From the NCBI RefSeq assembly GCF_022829465.1, contig NZ_JAKSXZ010000059.1, positions 1-60,127 of the forward strand: DNA of 60,127 bases, written 5' to 3'. The stretch comes from Methylobacterium sp. J-067. GTDB lineage: Bacteria; Pseudomonadota; Alphaproteobacteria; Rhizobiales; Beijerinckiaceae. The translations under genes were made by a program, and so were the position numbers. The first letter of the stretch is position 1. Each line of letters starts with the position of its first letter. The notes beneath the pieces were generated by a model, which searched no databases, had not been told where the DNA came from, and was given only the letters and a program-made list of their open reading frames with translations. Positions 53,205 to 60,127 of the stretch are shown one piece after another.

Positions 53205-53726
53205 ATGGCCACAGCGAGCGGTTCTGCCCGCCCCGCCACCACCTTCGACATCACCCTGACGATCAACGGCGAGACGCGGAAGATCGCTGTCGCGCCCTGG
53301 ACCACGCTGCTGGATTTGCTGCGCGAGCGGCTCGACCTCACGGGCACGAAGAAGGGCTGCGATCACGGCCAGTGCGGCGCCTGCACCGTCCTCGTGGACG
53401 GGATGCGGGTGAATTCCTGTCTCGTCCTCGCGGTGATGAAGGACGGCGCTGAGATCACGACGGTGGAGGGATTGGCGGGACTCGCCCATCAGAAGGGCAC
53501 CAACACGCTCCATCCGATCCAGGAAGCGTTCGTCGAGCACGACGCCTTTCAGTGCGGGTACTGCACTCCGGGTCAGCTCTGCTCCTCGGTCGGCCTGATG
53601 AACGAGGGCCACGCCAAGAGCCGGGACGAAATCCGCGAGGCGATGAGCGGCAACATCTGTCGCTGCGGCGCCTACACCAATATCGTCGACGCGATCCAGG
53701 ACGTCATGCAGGAGGCCGGCCGATGA
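53205..53726 (+). CDS. paoA: aldehyde oxidoreductase, [2Fe-2S] subunit (PaoA-like)
   Basis: The small iron-sulfur subunit of a xanthine-oxidase-family aldehyde oxidoreductase, about 173 residues. The first cluster binds at GCDHGQCGACTVLVDG plus NSCLVL; the second at AFQCGYCTPGQLCSS and SGNICRCGAYTNIVDA. It passes electrons from the molybdenum site to FAD. The ATG at 53205 was preferred to one at 53196 because AGGA sits at the right spacing before it. A Tat signal, present in E. coli PaoA, is not evident. It is the first gene of a three-gene operon and overlaps the next (ATGA). Confidence 0.93.
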   Translation: MATASGSARPATTFDITLTINGETRKIAVAPWTTLLDLLRERLDLTGTKKGCDHGQCGACTVLVDGMRVNSCLVLAVMKDGAEITTVEGLAGLAHQKGTNTLHPIQEAFVEHDAFQCGYCTPGQLCSSVGLMNEGHAKSRDEIREAMSGNICRCGAYTNIVDAIQDVMQEAGR

Positions 53727-54736
53727 ACCGTTTCGACTACGTCCGCGCAGGCACCGTGGCCGAGGCGATCCAGGCGTTCCAGGCCGATCCCAAGGCGCGC
53801 TTCATCGCCGGTGGCACCAACCTCGTCGACCTGATGAAGTACGATGTCGAGCGGCCCGAGCGGCTGATCGACATCACTCGTCTGCCGTTGACTGCCATCG
53901 ATGCGCACGAAGGCGGGCTGCGCGTCGGCGCGCTGGTGACGAACGCTGCGGCGGCCTACGACCCGCGGGTTCGGGAACGCTATCCGATACTGGCCAACGC
54001 GATCCTGGCCGGGGCCTCGGCCCAGCTGCGAAACGCGGCCTCTACCGGCGGCAACCTCAACCAGCGCACGCGCTGCTACTATTTCTATGACACGGCCACA
54101 CCCTGCAACAAGCGCGAGCCCGGCTCCGGCTGCTCCGCGGTCGGCGGCGTCAACCGCATCCACGCGATCTTCGGGACAAGCGAGTACTGCATCGCGACGC
54201 ACCCCTCCGACATGTGCGTCGCGCTCGCGGCGTTGGAGGCTACCGTGCAAGTGAGCGGGCCTGAGGGCGAACGGAGCATCGCGTTCGCGGACTATCATCG
54301 CCTCCCCGGCGACGACCCGGCCAAGGACAACACGCTCCAACCCGGCGAAATCGTCGTGTCCGTCGATCTGCCGGAGAACGGGTTCGCAACGAACTACACC
54401 TACCTCAAGCTGCGCGACCGGCTCTCCTACGCGTTCGCGCTGGTCTCGGTCGCCGCCGTGCTCGATCTCGACGGCGATAGCGTGAAGACCGTGCGTTTCG
54501 CGCTCGGTGGCGTCGCGCACAAACCTTGGCGCAACCGGGACGCCGAGGCGTTTCTGCAGGGCAAGCCGGCGACCCGCGAAAGCTTCCGGGCCGCCGCCGA
54601 CCTCGTCGTCGCGGAGGCCGTGCCCCAATCCGAGAACGGCTTCAAGGTCGAGCTGGCGCGGCGAGCCATCGTCCGGGGCCTCGAACAGGCCGCCGCCGGC
54701 ACGCCGCAATCGCTCTCCGACAAGCGCATCCAGTAA
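53723..54736 (+). CDS. paoB: aldehyde oxidoreductase, FAD-binding subunit (PaoB-like)
   Basis: The 337-residue medium subunit. FAD-binding motifs are RFIAGGTNLVDLMK at 27-40 and AILAGASAQLRNAASTGGNL at about 92-111. The insert TRCYYFYDTATPCNKREPG with further cysteines in SGCSAVGG is the extra [4Fe-4S] site region seen in PaoB/YagS. The C-terminal CO-dehydrogenase-flavoprotein domain follows (YLKLRDRLSYAFALVSVAAV). The start overlaps the paoA stop (ATGA), and paoC begins 11 bases after it. Confidence 0.94.
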   Translation: MNRFDYVRAGTVAEAIQAFQADPKARFIAGGTNLVDLMKYDVERPERLIDITRLPLTAIDAHEGGLRVGALVTNAAAAYDPRVRERYPILANAILAGASAQLRNAASTGGNLNQRTRCYYFYDTATPCNKREPGSGCSAVGGVNRIHAIFGTSEYCIATHPSDMCVALAALEATVQVSGPEGERSIAFADYHRLPGDDPAKDNTLQPGEIVVSVDLPENGFATNYTYLKLRDRLSYAFALVSVAAVLDLDGDSVKTVRFALGGVAHKPWRNRDAEAFLQGKPATRESFRAAADLVVAEAVPQSENGFKVELARRAIVRGLEQAAAGTPQSLSDKRIQ

Positions 54737-54747
54737 GGTCCATCCGC

Positions 54748-57000
54748 ATGACCCAGACGTTCAGCTCCACGGGCCGCGACACCTACGTCGGCAGCGCCCG
54801 CTCCCGTGTCGACGGCCCTGCCAAGGTCACCGGGCTGGCCAAGTACGCGGGTGAGTTCGCCGCCGCGGACCTCGCGCACGGCTACGTCGTGTCGAGTGCC
54901 ATCGCCAGCGGGAGGATCACGTCGATTGACACCTCGGCGGCCGAGGCGGTGCCCGGCGTGGTCAAGGTCATCACGCACGAGAACCGCGAGCGCACCGCCT
55001 GGCGCGACAAGAACTATCAGGACGCGGTGGCGCCTCCCGGCTCGCCCTTCCGCGCGCTCTACGACAATAAGATCCACTTCAGCGGCCAGCCGGTGGCGCT
55101 CGTCGTGGCGGAGGATTTCGAGACGGCTCGCTACGCCGCGACCCTGGTTTCGGTCTCCTACAAGGCGGAGACACCACTCACCGACCCGGCGCAGGCGCGC
55201 GAATTCGGCTACGTGCCGCCGGTGAAGCGCAGTGGTATCAAGCCGCCGCCGAAGCCCTGGGGCGATGCCGAAGGAGCCTACGAGGGGTCGGCGATCAAGC
55301 TGCGGCAGGATTACCGGCTCGCAATCGAGCATCACAACCCGATGGAGCCACACGCCTCCACCGTCGTCTACGAGGGCGACGGCAAGTACACGGTTTACGA
55401 TAAGATCCAGGGCGTCTCGAACAGCCACGACTACATCACCGCCGTGTTCGGCCTGAAGAAGGATGATGTGCGGGTGCTGAACCCGTATCTCGGCGGCGGC
55501 TTCGGCTTGGGGCTGCGCCCGCAATACCAGCTTTTCCTAGCGATGCTCGCCGCGCGGGACCTCGAACGGTCGGTGCGCGTGGTGCTCACCCGCGATCAGA
55601 TGTGGAGCCTCAGCTACCGCCCCGACGCACTCCAGACCGTCTCGCTCGGCGCTGACGAGGACGGCACCCTGCGATCTCTCCGACACGACGCGCTGGGAGG
55701 AACCTCGCGTTACGAGGACTACCAAGAGGTGGTCGTGAATTGGTCGGGCGTGCTCTACAAATGCGACAACGTCGCCTTGACCTACAAGCTCGCGCAACTC
55801 GACACCGCCACGCCGAGCGACATGCGCGCGCCGGGCGCCACGACAGGCGTCTTCGCCATCGAGATCGCGATGGACGAACTCGCCTACGAGACCGGCATCG
55901 ATCCGGTCACGCTTCGGCTGCGCAACTTTTCGAACACGGACGCGACCGCGGACGGCAAGCCCTTCGGCTCCAAGGAGCTTAAGAGTTGCTTTACGCAAGG
56001 CGCCGAGCGCTTCGGCTGGGATAGGCGCGACCCCACGCCTCGCTCGATGCGAGAAGGCAGGGAACTCGTAGGCTGGGGCATGGCGACCGGCGTGTGGGAA
56101 TCGATGATGATGCAATCGAGCGCCCAGGCCATCCTCACCGCCGACGGCAAGCTCGAAGTCGGCAACTCGACGGGCGATCTCGGCACCGGCACCTACACCA
56201 TCCTGACCCAGATCGCCGCCGACACGCTCGGCCTGACCATGGAGGACGTGACGACGAAGCTCGGCGACACGCGCCTTCCCGAAGCGCCCGTCGCCGGTGG
56301 CTCGTGGACGGCGGCCTCGTCCGGCACAGCCGTGATGAAGGCCTGTCGCAACGTCGGCGAGCAGGTCTTCAGGATGGCCCGGCAGATGGAGAACTCGCCG
56401 CTCGCCAACGTCGAATTCGACCGCGTCGCCTTCACGAACGGCCGCATGGAGGTCGCCGGGAATTCATCGCGCAGCGTCTCGCTCGTGGAGGCCCTCAAGG
56501 CCGCAGGCGTCGAGAAGGTGGAGGCGACCGAAACGGCCGGCCCCGACAAGGACTTCAACGACGCCTACGAAGCCTACACCCACTCCGCGGTGTTCGTTGA
56601 GGTGAAGGTCGACGAGGATTTGGGGCAGGTGCGCGTGACCCGGGTCGTTTCGGCAATCGCGGCGGGCAAGATCCTCAACCTGAAGACGGCACGCAGCCAG
56701 ATCCTGGGCGGCGTGGTCATGGGTATCGGCTCGGCGTTGGAGGAGGAGTCAATGATGGACCACCGGATTGGGCGGTTCATGAACCACAATCTCGGCGAGT
56801 ACCACGTGCCGGTGAACGCCGACGTCTACGACATCGACGTGATCTTCGTGGAAGAAGAGGACAAGGCCAACGCGCTGGGCGTGAAGGGTCTCGGCGAGAT
56901 AGGCATCGTCGGCACGGCGGCAGCCATTTCCAACGCGGTGTTTCACGCGACCGGTAAGCGCGTCCGCAACCTACCGATCACCGTGGATAAGCTGCTGTAG
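54748..57000 (+). CDS. paoC: aldehyde oxidoreductase, molybdenum-binding subunit (PaoC-like)
   Basis: The 750-residue catalytic subunit. The N-terminal part has SRVDGPAKVTGLAKYAGEF and the domain interface HNPMEPHASTVVYEGDGKY; cofactor-binding segments are LGGGFGLGLRPQYQLFLAML and GSWTAASSGTAVMKAC; the catalytic base glutamate is in VKGLGEIGIVGTAAAISNAV near the C-terminus. It oxidises aromatic or other aldehydes to acids with molybdopterin cytosine dinucleotide. The cofactor-inserting chaperone (PaoD) is not in this window. No terminator is seen right after the stop. Confidence 0.95.
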   Translation: MTQTFSSTGRDTYVGSARSRVDGPAKVTGLAKYAGEFAAADLAHGYVVSSAIASGRITSIDTSAAEAVPGVVKVITHENRERTAWRDKNYQDAVAPPGSPFRALYDNKIHFSGQPVALVVAEDFETARYAATLVSVSYKAETPLTDPAQAREFGYVPPVKRSGIKPPPKPWGDAEGAYEGSAIKLRQDYRLAIEHHNPMEPHASTVVYEGDGKYTVYDKIQGVSNSHDYITAVFGLKKDDVRVLNPYLGGGFGLGLRPQYQLFLAMLAARDLERSVRVVLTRDQMWSLSYRPDALQTVSLGADEDGTLRSLRHDALGGTSRYEDYQEVVVNWSGVLYKCDNVALTYKLAQLDTATPSDMRAPGATTGVFAIEIAMDELAYETGIDPVTLRLRNFSNTDATADGKPFGSKELKSCFTQGAERFGWDRRDPTPRSMREGRELVGWGMATGVWESMMMQSSAQAILTADGKLEVGNSTGDLGTGTYTILTQIAADTLGLTMEDVTTKLGDTRLPEAPVAGGSWTAASSGTAVMKACRNVGEQVFRMARQMENSPLANVEFDRVAFTNGRMEVAGNSSRSVSLVEALKAAGVEKVEATETAGPDKDFNDAYEAYTHSAVFVEVKVDEDLGQVRVTRVVSAIAAGKILNLKTARSQILGGVVMGIGSALEEESMMDHRIGRFMNHNLGEYHVPVNADVYDIDVIFVEEEDKANALGVKGLGEIGIVGTAAAISNAVFHATGKRVRNLPITVDKLL

Positions 57001-57179
57001 ACGGGCGGCCGTTCCCGACTTCGGCGCTGGCATCGCAAAGCCGCAGGGGCGCCCTCGGATACGGTCATACCGCTCGATCTGACTGCGGCATCCTGGATGC
57101 AGCATGGCCGGGCGGCGTCCAGCGTCCGTACCTTCCGGGGAGCCTCGACGAAGGCAAACACCAGATCGCGGACGTGCCT

Positions 57180-57330
57180 CTCGGCTTGTCCCGCTGAGTT
57201 GTCAGGTCTTTGATCGACGGCTCTGTAGATGTCGCCGCCCACTTCCACCGTGCCGACGAGGCACTCTGCGCCGCGAAGGCCGGTGGCCGGAACCGAATGG
57301 AGTGCGCTCGACGCATCAATGCCGGGCGCA
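57180..57330 (+). pseudogene. C-terminal fragment of a GGDEF diguanylate cyclase
   Basis: The plus-strand frame reads DGSVDVAAHFHRADEALCAA followed by KAGGRNRMECARR, the typical last helix of a GGDEF domain (usually LLRRADEALYAAKAAGRNRV). Upstream in the same frame is a stop, and no GGDEF motif or start is present, so only the tail of the gene survives. Confidence 0.75.
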
Positions 57331-57701
57331 TCGGCAGGCTCAACCCTTGTCCCCGCGCAGAATGGGTTAACCCTGCGGAACGCCGCGGGATGAGCGCGAC
57401 CAGGGCGACCCACGGTTGGTATGCTCGATTGGACGAACGGCGCGTTGGCTTTCGGACCGGACCATCGTTTCCCGTGCCCCGGAGGCGCGTTTTCCGGGAC
57501 GTTTCTCGTGCCCTACCAGAAAAAAGTTGAGTCCCGTCCAGGGGATCGATGGTTTGGACGGGCCGTTATGAGCGGTCGGGTCTATCCCTATCAATCAGGT
57601 CGCGTGACCCGTGAAATGACAGCCGAAGACCGATGGATAAGCGCCGTTTCTGGGCGCCCGGATAGAACCTCCTGATGACTGAGTTGGGTGGATTGCAGAT
57701 G

Positions 57702-57736
57702 GTCCGCTTCTCAATCAACTCGCTTGAGAAGCGGAC
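57702..57736. terminator. repeat-derived hairpin, likely terminator of the chemoreceptor gene
   Basis: Perfect 13-base arms GTCCGCTTCTCAA and TTGAGAAGCGGAC with a nine-base loop, 45 bases past the chemoreceptor stop. The bases before it (TTGGGTGGATTGCAG) match those before the 59854 hairpin, so it belongs to the dispersed-repeat family. Confidence 0.72.
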
Positions 57737-57780
57737 GCTCTATTGTGCAAATCAACGGCCGGAGCCTATAGCCTTCGCAA

Positions 57781-59454
57781 TTAAGCCGCGCGCACCGTCG
57801 CGAGGAAGCGTCCCACCTCGGCCGTGAGGTGCTCGGATTGCCGCGAGAGTTCAGAGGCCGCACCCAGCACTTGGCTGGCCGCTGCGCCTGTCTCCTCGGC
57901 CGCGCTCGCTACCCCAGAGATGTTGTTCGTGACCTCGCCGGTACCCATAGCGGCCTGAGAGACGTTGCGGACGATCTCCTGGGTGGCCGCCCCCTGCTCC
58001 TCTACCGCCGCCGCGATCGACGTCGCCACGCCGCTGATCTCGCGTATCCGCCCGGTGATGCCGCTGATCGATGACACGGCTTGACCCGTCGACGCCTGTA
58101 TCTGCGCGATCTGTCCCGAAATCTCATTCGTCGCCTTGGCCGTCTGCTCAGCAAGCGCCTTCACCTCAGAGGCGACCACTGCAAAGCCTTTGCCAGCGGC
58201 CCCCGCTCGTGCCGCCTCGATGGTGGCGTTGAGCGCCAGAAGGTTCGTCTGGCCAGCGATGTTCGAGATGAGTCCGACCACGTCCCCGATCCGGGACACG
58301 GCGGCACTGAGCTCCGTCACCAGAGCACCTGTCTGATCGGCTTCATGCACGGCACGTTGCGCCAGTTCGGCCGAACCTGCCACTTGGCGGCCGATCTCCT
58401 GGACCGACGAACCGAGTTCCTCAGCGGCCGCAGCAACGGTGCTGACGTTGGAGGCAGCTTCCTCTGCGGCCGCGGCCACGGTGGTGGACTGACTGGCGGT
58501 CTCTGTCGCCGTGGCGGTCATGGTCTGCGCGGTGGCCTGCAGTTCGGTTGCCGACGAAGACACCGTGCCGATGATCCCACCAACTGCAGCCTCGAAGCTG
58601 TCGGCCATCTGCCGCATGCCGGTCTTCCGCTGCTCCTCGGCTGCCAGCCGTGCCTGTGCAGTCTCGTCCTCCAGCGCCTTCATGCGGATCAAACCAGTCT
58701 TGAACACCTGAACGGCATTCGCGATCGTTCCGATTTCCGTCTTCTGGTTCTGATTGGGGATCACGACGGTGAGGTCGCCATTGGCAAGCACCTGCATTGG
58801 TCGCACGACCGAGTCGATGCCGCGCGAGATGCTGATGATGATCAAGATGGCCAAAGCGATCGCGAGGAACGCGGCGACAAGGCCAGCGCCGATGAGCATC
58901 CCGTGTGTCTGAGTGTACGTCGCTTGGCTGTCGCGTGCAGCTTGCTCCGCACCGTCTTGGTTGAGCTTGATGATCTTATCGAGCGCGACCGAAGCGTTCC
59001 GCCGCGGGGTGACGACCTGAGCTTCGTAGAGTTTGAGGGCCTGCGCCTTCTCTCCCTTGCGAGATAGCGCGACGATCGGCTCGACGGCAGCTGCAAGGGC
59101 GCGCCACTCCCGATCGAACGCCTCATAGAGTGCGCGTTCTTCCGCCGAGCTGATCAGCTTTTCGTAGCTTTTCGTTGCCGCCTGAATCTTCCTGCCACGA
59201 TCGACGAGATCGTTATCGACGCTGGCCAGCATCTGCGGCTCATCCGTCAAGATGTGGCGAAGCAGGCTGGTCGTATACCGACCTGTTAGAGAGTCGATCT
59301 GGCTCGCGGCCCGCACGCTGGGAAGCCAATTGGTTTCGACATCGATCAGCAGGCCGTTGAGTGTTGATGCGCTGCGAACTCCAATCATGCTGAGGCCGCC
59401 GAGGAACAGCAATAGAACTGTAAATGCCGCAACCAACTTGCTGCGTATAGACAT
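57781..59454 (-). CDS. methyl-accepting chemotaxis protein
   Basis: A 557-residue chemoreceptor. A first membrane helix ([20 protein letters not shown]) is followed by a periplasmic four-helix-bundle sensor of about 150 residues ([20 protein letters not shown]), a second helix ([20 protein letters not shown]), HAMP ([20 protein letters not shown]), and a long signalling domain. Its tip reads [23 protein letters not shown]-type sequence, the CheA/CheW-binding hairpin. Alanine- and glutamate-rich stretches ([20 protein letters not shown]) hold methylation sites. The ATG at 59454 was chosen because the membrane helix follows directly. No C-terminal CheR-binding pentapeptide is seen. Confidence 0.94.
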   Translation of the reverse strand: MSIRSKLVAAFTVLLLFLGGLSMIGVRSASTLNGLLIDVETNWLPSVRAASQIDSLTGRYTTSLLRHILTDEPQMLASVDNDLVDRGRKIQAATKSYEKLISSAEERALYEAFDREWRALAAAVEPIVALSRKGEKAQALKLYEAQVVTPRRNASVALDKIIKLNQDGAEQAARDSQATYTQTHGMLIGAGLVAAFLAIALAILIIISISRGIDSVVRPMQVLANGDLTVVIPNQNQKTEIGTIANAVQVFKTGLIRMKALEDETAQARLAAEEQRKTGMRQMADSFEAAVGGIIGTVSSSATELQATAQTMTATATETASQSTTVAAAAEEAASNVSTVAAAAEELGSSVQEIGRQVAGSAELAQRAVHEADQTGALVTELSAAVSRIGDVVGLISNIAGQTNLLALNATIEAARAGAAGKGFAVVASEVKALAEQTAKATNEISGQIAQIQASTGQAVSSISGITGRIREISGVATSIAAAVEEQGAATQEIVRNVSQAAMGTGEVTNNISGVASAAEETGAAASQVLGAASELSRQSEHLTAEVGRFLATVRAA

Positions 59455-59728
59455 TGATGGAAGTGACACGGCCGACCTCAATGGCAGCCATTCAGAGGAA
59501 CATCCAGGAGGCTACCCGCGCGAAATCTACACGAGAATAGTTAATCGGAGCCTTAGCGTCGCCTGGCCGCAACTCCACGCTGGAACTACATGGATCGGAC
59601 TAGAAGCCAACCGCACATTTGGGGCGGAGGCAAGGGATCGGGCTTAGACCGCTCGAATGAGGCGAGCGAGATGAATGGCCGGTAATGGCTGCTTATGGGA
59701 AACGCAGATGGATATCAGGGTGACTGCG

Positions 59729-59860
59729 TTGGGTCGATAGGAGGCCGTCCGCTTTCCCAGCTGACCCACTCCAAAGCAGCCATTCTGCTTTCGGCCAACT
59801 TCGGTCGCGTTGGCAGACGCCGCTGAACGGCTGGGTTGGGTGGAAAGCAGCTCGTCCGCT
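59729..59860. repeat. 79-bp dispersed repeat, copy C (extended to 132 bp)
   Basis: TTGGGTCGATAGGAGGC at the start, GTCCGCTTT, AAAGCAG, CATTC, GCTTTCGGC and GTCG at 59804-59807. The first 79 bases align ungapped with copies A and B, and the next 53 align ungapped with copy A at 28315-28367, including CTGAAC and GTCCGCT. Confidence 0.82.
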
Positions 59861-59888
59861 TCTGCATCGACGGGGAGCAGAAGCGGAC
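59854..59888. repeat. hairpin at the end of repeat copy C
   Basis: Perfect 12-base arms GTCCGCTTCTGC and GCAGAAGCGGAC around an 11-base loop. The arms share GTCCGCTTCT with the 57702 hairpin, and both follow TTGGGTGGA-nn-GCAG. Confidence 0.72.
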
Positions 59889-60127
59889 CGCTACGCACCA
59901 ACAGGCTCGGCCCAACGCGGGCGCGGCGGTAATGCCGATGCCGGTGAAGCCCGAATCCTGGAGGGTAGCAGGTGAGCCGATGGGATCAGCCCTGCAGGTG
60001 GCGAGGGGCACCACGAATAAGAGGGCGACCGCCGACGGACGGGGCCGGAGACCGGACGGCCCCGACAGGCTCGTGACGAAACGGCCACCATGTGGCGCGG
60101 GCACGGCCGCATGACTGACTCCCAGAC

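Larger units (their letters stand above)
57001..57780. other. gene-poor gap with GGDEF remnant and a repeat-type hairpin
   Basis: 780 bases between paoC and the chemoreceptor gene. It holds a piece of a diguanylate cyclase (57180-57330) and, at 57683-57736, a hairpin module shared with 59834-59888. The remaining sequence has short frames without family match. Confidence 0.5.
59455..60127. other. right-end gap with repeat copy C
   Basis: About 670 bases to the window edge. It contains the chemoreceptor promoter region, the 79-bp repeat (59729-59807, extended to 59860) and a hairpin (59854-59888). Beyond 59900 short frames exist on both strands, one reading like a signal peptide on the minus strand, but none is convincing. 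Confidence 0.45.

Noticed and set aside
59891..60112. possible secreted protein gene at the right edge, minus strand
   Set aside because: A signal-like stretch is present, but there is no ribosome site or family and the composition fits a shadow frame.

Overview
The window is a GC-rich chromosomal segment of an alphaproteobacterium. The gene set (Rut pyrimidine pathway, Bradyrhizobium-type D-tartrate dehydratase, SoxC-like and PaoABC-like molybdoenzymes, several small rhizobial-type orphan proteins) and the codon use fit a Methylobacterium-like member of the Hyphomicrobiales. That placement is inferred from protein resemblance, not from a marker gene. Only one gene is cut by a window edge, the 3' end of an rfbA-type nucleotidylyltransferase at the left end.

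Left third (1-21.5 kb), mostly intact metabolic genes. A minus-strand rutR-rutABCDF cluster, with two RutR-like operators between rutR and rutA, encodes uracil ring opening and later steps; rutE and rutG are absent here. Then come a small secreted protein, a royal-jelly/yellow-family propeller, a glutathione S-transferase, four small orphan or membrane proteins, and an animal-type haem peroxidase followed by a tiny two-helix membrane protein. A SoxC-like sulfite dehydrogenase overlaps its cytochrome c, next to a convergent flavin monooxygenase. A two-gene unit follows: a YqcI/YcgG (GntA/DcsA-type) haem N-hydroxylase homologue and a PLP decarboxylase-fold enzyme. It is the best candidate here for an undescribed pathway. 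An SDR, D-tartrate dehydratase, a DUF2852-like protein and an esterase close this part.

Middle (21.7-34.7 kb), small-molecule and stress modules. An amidase with a small secreted protein is probably controlled by a TetR regulator, because the same 15-bp operator lies before both. Two tautomerases and an SDR face a GlxA-type AraC activator. A RidA protein, an ArsR-SRPBCC pair whose operator covers its own start codon, and a sodium-solute symporter with a small partner follow. Then come a nonsense-mutated flavin-oxidase-like gene, a LuxR response regulator with its histidine kinase, and a divergent secreted metallo-hydrolase.

Right-centre (34.7-42 kb), accessory DNA. A P4-type tyrosine integrase is followed by AT-richer genes: an unknown 333-residue HTH protein, an AlpA-like regulator overlapping an unknown gene, a protein with an HUH-type motif, a small ORF and a serine resolvase. 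This looks like a small integrated element.

Right third (42-60 kb), a mix of intact genes and gene remains. Intact genes encode a Gly-rich secreted protein, a phospholipase A2-like protein, an alpha/beta hydrolase, a DUF892 protein, an SDR fused to an antibiotic-biosynthesis-monooxygenase domain, a small catalase, an ester cyclase, a cytosolic sulfite-oxidase-like protein, a complete PaoABC-type aldehyde oxidoreductase and a chemoreceptor. Among them lie five stop- or frameshift-broken genes or end fragments (old yellow enzyme, alpha/beta hydrolase, PfpI, alcohol dehydrogenase, GGDEF), and two more lie close by (DUF6894 and the flavin-oxidase-like gene). A 79-bp dispersed repeat, extendable to about 132 bp, occurs three times in intergenic DNA at 28, 36 and 59.8 kb, with related hairpins at 57.7 and 59.9 kb.
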